NCBI GenBank assembly: GCA_024305745.1
Contig: JAHRBS010000004.1
Coordinates: 1,798,001 to 1,862,000 of the forward strand
Length of the DNA: 64,000 nucleotides
From: Polyporus tsugae
Lineage: Eukaryota > Basidiomycota > Agaricomycetes > Polyporales > Polyporaceae
Direction of reading: 5' to 3'
The notes under the pieces were generated by a model, which ran no database searches, was not told the origin of the DNA, and was given only the letters and a program-made list of their open reading frames with translations. Positions within the stretch are counted from its first letter, which is position 1; each line of letters starts with the position of its first letter. A program made the translations under genes and the position numbers. Positions 1 to 10,714 of the stretch are shown piece after piece.

Positions 1-990
1 AACTCGAACCTGCACCTGCACGTCATGTGGTTACAGCCCAAGGCGAGCTCGACCATGTGGCCACACCTCTGGCAGCGCCGCCATCCCTCCCGCTCGGCGA
101 GTGCGGCCAACTCGGCGTCGTCAGGGCTCGCGCATCGGATGGACCTGCTGTGTGCGTGGCCCGAGCAGTGCGCGCACGTCGTCCTGGTCTCGCACTTGTG
201 ACAGAACAGCTTGGACGGCGTGTCCGTCGCCGGCCCGAGGAAGACCGAGCAGGAGGGGACGACGCAGTATACGCGGCGAGGGGTTTCGTGCTCTTGCTCC
301 TTCTCCAGAAAGAGCGAGACGAGCTCGTCCCCGATGTGGTCGCGGACGAGGCTGAGAGGAAGCGGCCGGCCGCAGCAGGTTGGGGGGAAGAGGGACTCGT
401 CCTTCGTCGCGTGTTGGAAGAGCTCCGAGAGGCATGGGACGTCCCAGGTGTGGCCGCACGGCGCACGGATGATCTGACCGTCGATGTCCGTCATGCAGAC
501 GGCGCATGGGACGCTTACCGCGCTGGTGAGCACATCGGTGGTCGGGTTACGACATGATCCCTTAACTGGGCTCTCACCTTGGGCTCACTGGAGAACGAGC
601 GATTGCCTCGACCGGCAGCAGCCGAGGCTCCGCGGCTGCCCCCGGACGAGGCACTGCTCTCTCTAGCTGCACATACCGCTCGTGAACTCCTTGGTCGGTA
701 GTCTCTGCCTGCCCTGCCTGCCTGGCGGCGTCCAGTCGTGTAATCCTTGCAGCCGAGACGCTCTGGATGAGCAGCGCCGCCTCTTGGAGCTCGAGGACCG
801 CCGCAAGCGCCTCGTCGGTCATGGCAGCCTCGCCGTGTTCTTTGTGGTTGCCAAGGTTCGCCAGCCGCTCGTTCGCGTCGGCGATATGGAGGCGTGCGAT
901 CAGAGAGAGCGAGGCCAGGTCGGCGTCGTCGTATTCCGGAGCTTGTCCTGTTCCGGCAGGTTCAAGGTCGAGAGATGTTTGCGGCAGCAT
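1..990 (-). CDS. RBR-type E3 ubiquitin ligase, 3' part cut by window start
   Basis: Exons (minus strand): 990-578 and 522 to beyond base 1, with a 55-base intron (523-577) that keeps the frame. The start at 990 is the first ATG giving an N-terminal region related to the RBR gene at 4126-5665. A RING1-like block follows (CAVCMTDIDG, then RAPCGHTWDVPC), then IBR-type Cys/His pairs (FCHKCETRTTCAHC), then the beginning of RING2/Rcat (CQRCGHMVELALGCNHMTCRC), where the window ends. In RBR ligases the cysteine of the HMTC-type loop in RING2 accepts ubiquitin from E2 before passing it to the substrate. That residue is present here. Substrate unknown. The C-terminus lies outside the window. Family call sure; ortholog not identified. 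Confidence 0.85.
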
Positions 991-1685
991 GGTTCGCGGA
1001 GGGTATTGCAGACCTGAGACGGCGTAAGCTATGCGGCAACCAGAACTGGTAATACGAACCGGCATTCAGCTCGGGTCGGATCGCGAGTGTCCGTCAGCCT
1101 CACGATCAGGCTCACTTCGAAAGGTACTACTAATCAGCTGTTCTACAGGACGTGGGTCCCATTTGGAGAGAAGATCCCAACGAGCATTGATATCCGAACA
1201 CTTTCTGCATTGGTGTATCAGTTTCTGAAGCACCGGAAAAAACAAAGGGTTATTAATAATGGCTTGACAAACCTTCTATCAATGAGTGCTGAATTCGCTG
1301 CAGTTCATTTTTACGCTCATCTACCACGGTCTTGTTCTGCAACCATACGCAATGAACTCTGTCCTCTAACTTTAGAGTGCTTCCAAGACGGTGAGCGCAT
1401 CCAACTCAAGTCCATGACCTGCGATCTATCGTGGATTGACGAGCACCGGGGGGCAGATAACCAAACATCCTCCGTTGAGATGTGATGATACATGGAGGAG
1501 CGACGAACGGTAGTATGGCGAGGAGGTTTGAGCGATGTAATAATAAGTGATCATATAATGAGACAACCCAACGTAAAGTCGACACGGGTATACTAAGCAC
1601 GGAGGCGGTCATAAATGGTCGTGAGGTTGGCATAGCATCAGATAGCCCATGAAACCCGTCCGAGAAATAAGCTCGCGGACTCAAT
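991..1685. other. Spacer, no gene seen
   Basis: The stretch between the RBR gene start and the 3' end of the next minus-strand gene. It is more AT-rich than its surroundings. An open frame at 1087-1485 on the plus strand lacks recognisable domains and splice context, so I do not call it. It presumably holds the promoter of the first RBR gene and the terminator region of the neighbour. Confidence 0.5.
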
Positions 1686-3562
1686 TTAAAAGGGCGACAA
1701 ATGGGAAGCGAGAAGAGAAGAGGAATCAATAATTGGTTCTGTGGGATCAGTGGGAGGCGTCGGGTTGGCAGGAGATGTGGGTTCAGCAGGCGTCGGGTTA
1801 GTAGGAGAAGTGGGGGTTGGATTAGTGGGGGTCGGATTAGTGGGGGACGTCGGATTAGTGGAAGGCGTCGTGGACGGGTCGCTGCTGGGGGCTGATGGGT
1901 CACTTGTTCCTGGCGTGGTCGGATTGGTGGAACCCGAATTCGAAGGGGTGCTAGGCGCAGGTGTCGGGGAACTCGAAGGGTCTGTGGGCTTCGGAACGTC
2001 CGCATTCTCCCATGTCCCTGGGATCAGTGCAATAGGGAGAAGCCACGTCGCAGTAAGGGTGATCCCATTCCCGATATCGAAGCCTTTGATGGCAGTCCAG
2101 GACCAGGCTACAAAGCCTCCGATGTAGCCCAGGTAGGGAACAAGGCTCTTTACGAGCTGCAGCGCGGGGCGGAGGGTCGGAGGGAAGACGCTGTCAGGGA
2201 CGTTGTTGAGAATCCACGTGAGAGCAGTTGTGAGCATCGCGCCGAGCTTCGCAGCTTCGATCTCCTTGTCATTGAGCATCGCGAGCACAGGAGGGGGGAG
2301 CCACCTATGCAAAGGAACTGTGTCAACGACGGTGAATACCGGATGCATAGATTCACGTACAGTCTGTAGCCCCACCACATGACTTGAAGAGATAACTGGG
2401 TCGTAGAAGGAACCCAGACACGCTTCTCGATCGTTTTCGGCGTCGACGGCGGCGCGTCACGATGGAAGGGCCAATGCCAATGGAATCCCGCCGTCTTCAC
2501 GTTTCCGACCGGGGATGGCGGCCGGGAAACACTGCCTGGTGGTGGGGCATTATCCAAGATGACGTTGACAATGGTGCCGTTTTCGTCGACAGACACGATC
2601 TCCGAGCGGGCGAGTTCAACCGACGATCCTTCGTCGGGAACAAGCGGGCCATAGAGCATGATGCTGTCGTCGTCTTCTACGAAGCTAACGCCTGGAGCCC
2701 CTCCGGCAGCATCCTGGCTTGTGCCCGTGGACGTGTCAGCATTTGGGTTGAGAGCATTGAAGCGGATGTTGTCAAGTAACGTCCAAACGCTCTGGCGTCC
2801 CTGCGAGAGAGAGCCGTTCATCATGGAAGGGGAAGAGAGCAGCGAGATGAGGCGCGAATTTGGGATCTGGGAAGGAGCATCAGTCGGCGGTGCTGGATCT
2901 CCGTTTTTTCCATTGCTTCCACCGGAAGATGCGGGGTCATCGAAGGTAGGAAGGAAAGGAGGAAGGGATGAAAGAAGGGAATGGATCTTGCGCGCGAGGG
3001 GAAGTGGCTCCGGGTCAGTGTTCTGAGTGTCCTCTGTGACGACCTCTTGTCTAGATGCAATCATAGTCAGAGGCACGTCAACCTCTGGAATCGAAAGAAG
3101 GCCGTCGCCCTCTGGTGGACCCGGGGCAGACGAATCGGACGGCACTGCGTCGAGCGGGATAGGGATAGGTGCGGCATCCGCATCTTGACTTTTCTTCCCG
3201 CCCTTCTTGCCGAGTTTCCCAGTGATCAATCGGCCAAATGCGTTCGATTTCGCCCGCGTTGGTGAGGCGACGGGGACCCGTTTCTCTTCTTCCGGGTCTG
3301 ATGGAGCGACCTCGGAGGCGGGAGAGAGTAGAGTAGGGGACGAGACCGACGCGTGCTTGGTGCTGAATGAGCGACGAAGAGCAATACGATCCCGGAGGGC
3401 CCGGAATTTCCTTGCTTTGGCTTTCTCTGCAGCAGAGGGTATGGAGTTGATCACAGATTCCTGAGTGCTGGAAACGTGCGCCTCGCCCTCTGAGTCGATG
3501 CGTGGGGTAGGTGCTGGGCTAGATCCGTTCGCAGGAAGCGGAGCCTGGTCTACGTCGGCCAT
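1686..3562 (-). CDS. Unknown S/T/P-rich protein with hydrophobic C-terminal segments
   Basis: Exons 3562-2361 and 2304-1686 (intron 2305-2360, 56 bases) give 606 residues. I do not recognise the family. The first ~370 residues are low-complexity and hydrophilic, with basic patches near residues 50-125. A motif HWHWPFHRD lies just before the splice junction. After the junction, a moderately conserved-looking part (VLAMLNDKEIEAAKLGAMLTT) leads into two hydrophobic stretches that could be membrane helices (around YLGYIGGFVAWSW and TLTATWLLPIALI). The last ~110 residues are a Pro/Thr/Asn/Ser repeat tail. The layout suggests a membrane-anchored or organelle-associated protein with a disordered tail, but no function can be given. 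A TATA-like element lies ~75 bases upstream of the ATG (3634-3640). Confidence 0.7.
1741..1960 (-). repeat. PTNP/PTSP-type codon repeat in the tail of the preceding gene
   Basis: Imperfect tandem repeat of short Pro-Thr-Asn/Ser units (SPTNPTPTNPTPTSPTNP and neighbours), visible at DNA level as repeated GGATTAGTGGGG-type units on the plus strand. It stays in frame with the gene. Such coding minisatellites often vary in copy number between strains. Confidence 0.75.
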
Positions 3563-4125
3563 GGGGACACTGCGACAGCAGAGATGGTGGCAGAGGGAGA
3601 GAAAGAGAGGCTGGCATGGATCCGGAAGTATGTATTATAAGGGGTATAAGTAGGAAGATGGGGCTCAATTAGACTTCATCCGCGGATGGCGTCGAGCACG
3701 TCACGGTTCCCCGCCGCCACGCTCCCACGAGACCAGTGTGATGCATATGATCTTGCTGTCTTCCACGAATGCATCGTCTCCTTTACGCCAGTTTACGCCT
3801 CGCTTTCACAGGCAACTCCGCGGTCATCGGTCATCGGTCACCGGCCAGCGTTGGTACTGTTCATGTGTGCAAAGAAGTGTGCAAAGAAGTGTGCCGGTTG
3901 CCATGTCTCTCATACGCGCGCACAACCTCCGTCTGGCTTGGCAATCGTAGATTGTCGTAGCTTAACCTTAATCAACGTTGAACCCATCGGGAGCGCTGGC
4001 AGACACATGTGAACATCTCATTTGCATGAAGGCGACTCGGAGCAAGTATCTCACTCGATAATACATCATCACCTCCCAATGAGTTCTCTATAGTATGCAC
4101 CCAATCACTTGTAGAAGCCTCGCCT
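3563..4125. other. Spacer with short direct repeats
   Basis: The region between two minus-strand genes. It holds a tandem duplication of GTGTGCAAAGAA (about 3861-3890) and a run of overlapping CGGTCATCGGTCA repeats (about 3821-3843). No coding sequence is supported. Confidence 0.5.
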
Positions 4126-5665
4126 TCACCACAACCAGCGATTGCGTCTGCACCTAGCGCAGGTCCATGCATGGCAGTCCCGGCAGTTCTAATTGAACGG
4201 TTAGTCGAAGATCAACATACATTGTCAATGACCTGATAAGTACTCACATACAAGAAGATGCGCAGATAATGACCGCATCCATCACACGTCCCAGCACCCG
4301 CAATGTATCGCCAGCGGTGTGTGCACTGGTGGTTTTCCCGCAATCTCTCCGCCTCGGCACGGACCGCTCGAGCGATGTCTACAGGTGGCGCGGGGACGTT
4401 CGGTGCAACGATAGCCTGTACCTGCTGCCGCCGCCGCACCCTGTCCTGCGCCTCCGTCAGCAGCCTATTCTCATCCCACTGAGTACACGCGCAGGTCTTC
4501 CATTGCGCGGTGCAAATGTAGCAGAACTGGTGTCGGCATCTGCACGTCATGTGGTAGCACCCGATCGTGAGCTCTACGAGGTGACCGCAGCCGGGGCAAC
4601 GCTTCCATCCGGATTGCTCTGCGAGCTCGACGACAGCGGCATCCTCCGCAGCTGTGCAGCGCGTCGACAGGGAGTGTCCGGCTGCCTTGCAGTGCCCACA
4701 GGTGTTGTATCGACATTCAGGACAAGGGATGTGGGATGCCAACGCAGTCGCGGCGCCGAGGAAAGCAGAGCATGTGAGACGATAACAATAGACCCTGTCC
4801 TTGGTCCCGAACTCGATCGCTTTCTTGTCGAATAACGTCGCCAGGTCTCTGTTGAGGAATTGTCGGACTGTCAGGATGTTGAAGGGCTGATGGCAGCAGG
4901 CGGGTGGAAAAAGGGATTCGTCGGTGGTGGCGGCGCGAAATAGGTCCACAAGACATCCGACGTCGTAAGCGTCCCCACAAGGTGCGCGAATCACTGGCCC
5001 ATGAATTGCGTCTCTGCATATGACGCATATTTCGATTCTGTCCGAGCGTTATGAGTAGCAAGTACCGGTACTTCAATCTCTAGATCGAACCCTACCGAAC
5101 GTGAGAGCTGCTCGGTAGTTGCTTGGAGGATGAAGACGGTGCTAGACTTGCAGTAGAACTGTTGCGGTTTACTCTGTACCCGCTGTTAGATCTTTTTCCA
5201 GGACGTCGATTTCAAGAAGACTCACGTTGCAGTAATTGCTGTAGATGACGTAGGACTTGCGACGGTTGCGGGCGTCGATGCGATAGACATCCCTGAAAGG
5301 GACGAGCCACCGGGTTGGGCAGGAGGCGTTCGGCCTTCTGCGATAGCTCTAGCCACCTCCCTATCTCCTCTCGCGATCTCTTCGATCCTCTCGTGCTCCT
5401 CCAGAAGGGTCAGGTCGGTTTGAAGCGCTTGATCCAAGCTATGAGCAAAGATCGTGTCGCTGACGAGTGCCTGCAGTGCGCGTGCTTCCTCCGCGAAGAG
5501 CTGCAGTGCGACCTCCTCGTCGCTCGGTGGCCCGTCGATGACCTTTCCCTTCCGTCTCCCTCTGAGTTCGTCCACATCTTGCAGACCGAAGGATGCGATG
5601 AGCTCGAGGAGCGCTAAATCCTCGCCGGCGACCTCAACTTGAAGAGCTGGGTCGCCCCAAAACAT
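4126..5665 (-). CDS. RBR-type E3 ubiquitin ligase with extra C-terminal Cys module
   Basis: Exons 5665-5226, 5173-5096, 5037-4248 and 4188-4126 (introns 52, 58 and 59 bases) give 456 residues. The N-terminal ~150 residues resemble those of the RBR gene at the window start. RING1 begins CVICRDAIHGPVIRAPCGDAYD, followed by IBR-type pairs (CPECRYNTCGHCKAAGH) and RING2/Rcat (CPGCGHLVELTIGCYHMTC, then HQFCYIC). The catalytic-type Cys of the HMTC loop is present. After RING2 comes a basic helical linker (TEAQDRVRRRQQVQ) and a last Cys-rich block CDGCGHYLRIFLYNCRDC...CARC, which looks like another zinc-binding element. Role: E3 ligase taking ubiquitin from E2 through a thioester; substrate unknown. 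The last exon is short, and its frame closes only with the intron at 4189-4247. Confidence 0.88.
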
Positions 5666-6263
5666 TGCCCTAGAGGAGAAAGACGGAGGTGGGAGGCACG
5701 ATGTTGGTCGCGATGACCTCTGTGTGCCGGCTTATGAACAGCCGTTGACCTGGCTTCGCGTGGTGAGAAGCTTCGCGGTGGGTGACATGACCTACCGCAG
5801 CACCATTTGAGCCTGGGCCGGGCGGAGCAATGGCCTTTACAAAAGGGGTGTCTGATCAAGTTTGATAAGGCTTGCTCGGAACTGGAAGCAAAACTTGGAC
5901 CAAAAGGTCGTTGGGGCGATTCGAAGGTGCCTAACCTGGATCGTATGAAGGGCGTGTAGTGGAACTATTGCACATTGTAACCGTATTAAGATACTGGGTT
6001 TGATCCGCTGCTGGACGGTCTTCATGGCGAACCCGTCGTCTGGAGATCTGTGATAGATTCTGTGGATGGATGTCAAGGGACTCAGGCTTTTGTAAAAGCA
6101 AAGGACGAGTACCGATCGAACCTGTACCAACCTACTTATGTGTTGGCGGACGCTTGTGAGCGATCGCGAGCGGCGAGAGAACCGGTGTCGTTAACGTTGT
6201 TTGTACAGTAGCACTCCCGCGGATTCAGCGGATACGGCAGCGGATCTCACGTAAGCGCCTGCT
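5666..6263. other. Divergent promoter region
   Basis: Non-coding stretch between the RBR gene (minus) and the MYND gene (plus). Open frames here have no domain support. It should hold both promoters. Confidence 0.5.
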
Positions 6264-6270
6264 TATAAAG
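6264..6270 (+). promoter_or_regulatory. TATA box of the MYND gene
   Basis: TATAAAG lies 36 bases before the ATG at 6306, which implies a very short leader and supports that ATG as the true start. Confidence 0.55.
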
Positions 6271-6305
6271 CACCCTTTCGCCATCCATACCGAGGATACC
6301 TAACG

Positions 6306-7324
6306 ATGGCGTCCCCTTCGTCCACACTCCCTGCCGACTTCATTCTCGATGTGCACGACCTTGCTGCGATTATACTCGCACTGAGTCCCTGTTCCCCAAA
6401 GCACAGCTCGTCGAGGTCAATCGCGGCATCACATCCCCTACCACCCTACCGTCGCACGTCTTCCCTCCTGAATGGCATGCCACCGCCAATGGCCAGAAAC
6501 GCCTCGCATATATCCTCAAGAAAGACTCGCACGCGACCGAGCGTGTATCCATAGACACTTTTGCCTCCCCTGAGGGTGTCAAAACGCCGGCCGGACGCGA
6601 GCTCACGCGCCGTGATATTGAGGATGTATATTGGCGCTGCAAGACATTCAACAACGGTTATGCTCTCGCATATGTCGCCCAGCACGTCTTCGACCGCCTG
6701 CCCCCCACTGCGAAACTGCGCGCTCGGACCTCCGCGAAGCACGAAGTCGTCTGTAAACCCAGCGACGTGACCGTGGGGGAGCTCGTCATCGTGCCCAAAG
6801 AAGCGTGCCTCATGCTCGAGTATGAGCCGCTTCCTGACCTGGGACCTGACTGTGTCGGCAAGACGGAGCACCTCTCAGGCTTCGACCGACCTGGTATGCC
6901 GTGGGTCTATTTGCTCATCGGCGAGCCGAAAGCAGAAAACCTTGCGGACGATCCCCGGGTTGTACTCGACCTCGTCACAGCGCAGATTGGCCGACGTGGG
7001 GAGGGCGGAGAGGTATACTCGCTTGAGCGCGGCGTCGACTACCATGGCAAGGTTCTGCCAAAAGTTGCTCACGAACTGCAGCCTTACAAGTTATCGGGGA
7101 AGCTGCAACTTTCCGAGGGGCCAGATTCGCTGCGCGCTCATGCGGATGCGCTCGTCGAACTAGTTCTCGAGAGGTTCGGCAAGCTTGCGAGCGGGCAAGA
7201 CAACTTCTGCAGCTATTGCGGGAAGGATGGCGTGGAACAGCGTTGTTCCAAGTGCAAGACGGCCTATTTCTGCACACCGTGTCATTTGTTGGGTTGGAAG
7301 TATCACAAAGTTTGGTGTTCTTAG
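6306..7324 (+). pseudogene. MYND zinc-finger protein with one-base frameshift
   Basis: A protein of about 340 residues ending in a MYND zinc finger: CSYCGKDGVEQRC, CSKCKTAYFC, then a C-x7-H-x3-C tail. MYND fingers bind proline-rich peptides. The start at 6306 follows a TATA box and gives MASPSSTLPADFILDVHDLAAI. The rest of the protein (from ESLFPKAQLVEVNRG onward, about base 6383) is in another frame and stays open to the stop at 7322. The switch falls near base 6370. One extra T there would restore a continuous reading. The only GT-AG pair that fits is 35 bases long (6351-6385), shorter than any other intron I place here. It may be a real inactivating deletion, a sequence error, or a tiny intron. 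The rest of the frame is clean, so decay would be recent. Confidence 0.6.
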
Positions 7325-7701
7325 GCATGTTCGAGGTTAACGTTACGACCAGCGTTTTCGGGACACTTTTGCCGGCATTGCTATACGCTATGTAACACAA
7401 ATAGTTTCTGGTGACATGTACATACTCGGATACTCGCCACTTGGATCTCCTCAATTGTTCGCCATGAATTCGCATAGGTCAGATGGATGTACCCGGGTCT
7501 ACTAGCAGCGAATCGCAGTTGTTGTTACAAGTACGTCTCGGAAATTTGATTATTCTACATATGTAGCTAGAAGGAGGATTATGGACAGCATGATAGCACC
7601 ATCATAAACTGTGCATCTTGTAATTATGGTGTACGCACAATCGTAGGCATATTATGATATTCGTACAAGATTTATCCCTATAGACGGCACTGGGCAGAAA
7701 A
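7325..7701. other. Short convergent spacer
   Basis: AT-rich stretch between the 3' ends of the MYND gene and the membrane-protein gene. No coding sequence seen; expected to hold both terminators. Confidence 0.5.
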
Positions 7702-9123
7702 TCAACAAATCACATCGCTCTTGCTAGACCCCTCGGGGCCCCGACGCAATACCTCAAGGGTGTGCTCCTCGGGGACTCCAGCAACATAAACAGACGAATA
7801 TTTGCCATGTGTGGCCGTGGCGGTCACCGATGAGGGAGTGAGGAAAGTCGGGATCCGCCCTCGGTCGGTTCGCAGATTCGCGGTCGAGCTGCTCTCCCTC
7901 AGAGCCGCGAACTCCTTCGAGACGGCGACGCGGACGACGATGAGGCATTGCGAAATCCCAAAGAAGACCGGGATGACAGAGGCCATGACGAATCCCACGT
8001 CCATATTGGTCTGTAGGACGACGAGTCAGCGACAGGATGCTTGCCATTGTCAGTTGCACCTACCACGACGCGACCGTTGGGTGCAAGCGAGCAGATCTCG
8101 TAAAGGAGCAGGCCGACCCAGGTGACGAACGCTGACTCGATGCATGCTCGCAGGACAGTATGGTACATGACCAGGTGGCCGCTCAGCTTGGCGATGTAGC
8201 TACAGAGTCAGAGTCAAAAGTGCGGACAGAGACGCAATGTCGTGAGCACGCACAAGATCTTGCCGAAGATGGCACCCGTAAGAATGGTGTTGATCGTGAA
8301 CATGAGCCATCCCCACGCAACGGTAATCTTCAGGGTGACCTCAAGAAGGACGTTCTCGTAGAGTTCATAGTGGTGGTAGGCTGCAAGGTGCTGTGCGTCT
8401 GCGGACCAACACAGCACTGTCGAAAAGAGAATGTTGTTTGCATGTGAGCTCGACCGCCAATGAGCCATGATGAAGGACGTACGAGCGTTGACGATGACGA
8501 ACGTCATGGGGATATATAACGCCCATCTACGCTGGTCAAAGATGATGTAGAACCGCCAGGCGAGGAGTCCGTCCGAACATAAGCCCGCAAACGTGGTGGT
8601 TACGCTGGAGCTACCTGGTGAGCGCCGTTCTACCTCTCATGGCACGAACGTCAACTCACTTCCCAATTACAAGGAGCGGGATGTCCCATTTGAAGAACTC
8701 ATCGGCGGGCGGGTCCATGATCCTCGCTCGAGCAAATTGTAGGGAGCGTGCAATAAAGTGAGCGCATAGGTCGATAAATCTGGAATAGGGTGATAAGCGG
8801 CGGGTGCTGGCGATAGATACGCACTTAGACGCGTCACTTAGGAGGATATTGTACTCACAAGATGATGGTCACCATTCGTAACCGGCGCGATGTGACGCTG
8901 CGTAGCCCATAGCTGACCCATAGTGCGGTGATGAACAGCACGGAGTAGACGCCTATGGAGAAGGAAACGATAACTAGTACTGAGCCTCCCTCCTCGATGC
9001 GCTGGAAGTAAAGAGAGAAGACGTACCGAAGAGTGCGCAAAGGACCGACTGGATGATGCCCGAAATCTCGAGCTGATGCCAGGCAGCAGCTAAAGCCGCA
9101 TCTTCAGTATTCGCATCCGTCAT
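7702..9123 (-). CDS. Seven-helix integral membrane protein (fungal receptor-like family)
   Basis: Seven exons: 9123-9027, 8952-8859, 8779-8660, 8610-8483, 8416-8254, 8199-8064 and 8010-7702 (348 residues, all junctions in frame). Hydrophobic segments alternate with short loops: SVLCALFGVYSVLFITALWV, the segment before DGLLAWRFYIIF, LYIPMTFVIVN, VAWGWLMFTINTILTGAIFG, SAFVTWVGLLLYEI and VGFVMASVIPVFFGISQCLIVVRVAV. The motif CSDGLLAWRFYIIFDQRRW and the exon layout match the large agaricomycete families of seven-TM proteins of unknown function. Whether it is a receptor is not known. The ~70-residue tail is Ser/Thr-rich and probably cytosolic. The exon-4 acceptor was chosen at 8611 because nearer AGs give stops. 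Confidence 0.78.
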
Positions 9124-10714
9124 CTCCCAGCGACCACACTGCGCGCACAGTGATCCGGCGCAGCAGTAGGCTCGACTATTGCAGAGGGCAAGCGGGAAAC
9201 GTGATGTCGTCGAGGTGTGCGAGTAAGCGGCGGAAGGATTAGCGGAGCCAAAGGTGGGCGGGAGGTCGAATTAATGCATGGCGGGTCCATGATACATATG
9301 GCGTGCGGCCGCCCTATGCAACTCCATTCCCTTGATCACGATTCACGTCGCGGACCTCGCTGGAACAGGGCTGGCAGCTGCAATCAACGAGTCAACCCTA
9401 ACAAAGTTGACCGCGCTCAGATTCGTCTGCCCATCTTGGGAAGATTGGAGCGCCCACGCCTCAGGCCTCAGCCTTAAGACGTTAAACCGTCGATAGGACG
9501 ATCAGCAAGTTAGCAACGTCAACCTTAGGTTCGGAGCAAGCCCCTTGCTCCTGCGCGCACGAAATTATGAGCGGAGAAAGCGGCTTGTTCCGAACCTAGG
9601 CCTACTGTATATAGGCTCTGAGATTTGAACGTTCAGAACACCTGAACCTGTGCAGTGATTTGTGCTCGTGGGCTTCGCGGGGACACCGGCCGCTTCTAAC
9701 CACACTGTACTAAAGAACATAACCAGCTTATTTCATCGCCAGCCTTGCAACTGACCGCCGTGTTCAAGTTCGTCGAACGCGAGAACCGAAACGCGAGGCA
9801 ATCGCTACGCCGAGACTCCACAGTACTCCACCGATAACGAGCCCCCCTCAAAGCCCTGGTAGTTTTTGGGCGGAAGTGAGAAAGATTTCGGCACTAAAGC
9901 CATGAACGATAACGAACACCCACATGATGCCGCTAATCACGAAGGAGTACCACGGTCGATGTGGAGCATTTGGCAGCAATTTGGCAGTGCGCGATCGCTC
10001 TCGCGATTGTGTTCCCCAGGAAATGGCGAGGCCGTGTGGAAATCAGTGACGCCCAAGTGACGCCCTGCCTTGCCTCCGCGCGCCAATTGACACAAACTGC
10101 ACCAAACAATTCCGAAAATTCGAAACAATTCAGAGAAAATCCTCCATCTTCCCTAATGCCTCCTTCTCGTCACCTACGCATGTCTTGAAACCTCACTTGA
10201 TGTTCGACATTATGCCCAGTCACAAGTTTGGCGAGGAAATCGAGTCAACGCTCGCTGGCTCGGGCAACATCGAGCTCAGTACACTCGTTCTCTCATGCTC
10301 CAATATTAATGCTAGCAAGGTTCTGGCCCACGCTATGCAACACGCCTTACACCCTCTGGAATTGTCTTCCGGGATGATGGATATGCCAGAAGCTCCAGAT
10401 CGCGCTTTTCGAGCGCAACCATGTCAATTGCCAAATATTGAATTAATATTGAAGTGACACCTGTCCTCGCTCCGGCTCACCGACGTGTCTCTGACCCTTG
10501 TGGACGAAGCAGGTAGCTGGATGCAGAGGCATGTCAGGCATTCTTTTCGGCAACAGCTGTAGATCGACTTCAGCATGCGGTAAAATTCAGGATCCAGGGC
10601 GTCAATCGCGTCTCCAAAATCCAAAAGTACTACATATAGTAGTAATACCTTATCGTACACTACCTCTCGTCGCGATACAAGCTAGGGTTGGTGGAATATA
10701 CCCCGCCGATTGCT
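9124..10714. other. 1.6 kb spacer, no gene supported
   Basis: The largest gene-poor stretch of the first 20 kb. Open frames here (for example 10185-10457) have no recognisable domain, no exon partners and no codon pattern like the neighbours. The one structured element is the inverted repeat at 9523-9600. The stretch may hold promoter elements of the membrane-protein gene. Confidence 0.5.
9523..9600. repeat. Inverted repeat with nested hairpin
   Basis: Arms 9524-9542 and 9582-9600 are complementary at 17 of 19 positions around a 39-base loop. A second hairpin sits at the left arm: GAGCAAG (9534-9540) pairs perfectly with CTTGCTC (9544-9550) across three bases. The two structures exclude each other. 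It could be a small foldback-element remnant. Confidence 0.6.

Noticed and set aside
10185..10457. A 90-residue open frame in the 9.1-10.7 kb spacer
   Set aside because: No recognisable domain, no conserved splice sites and no promoter element.
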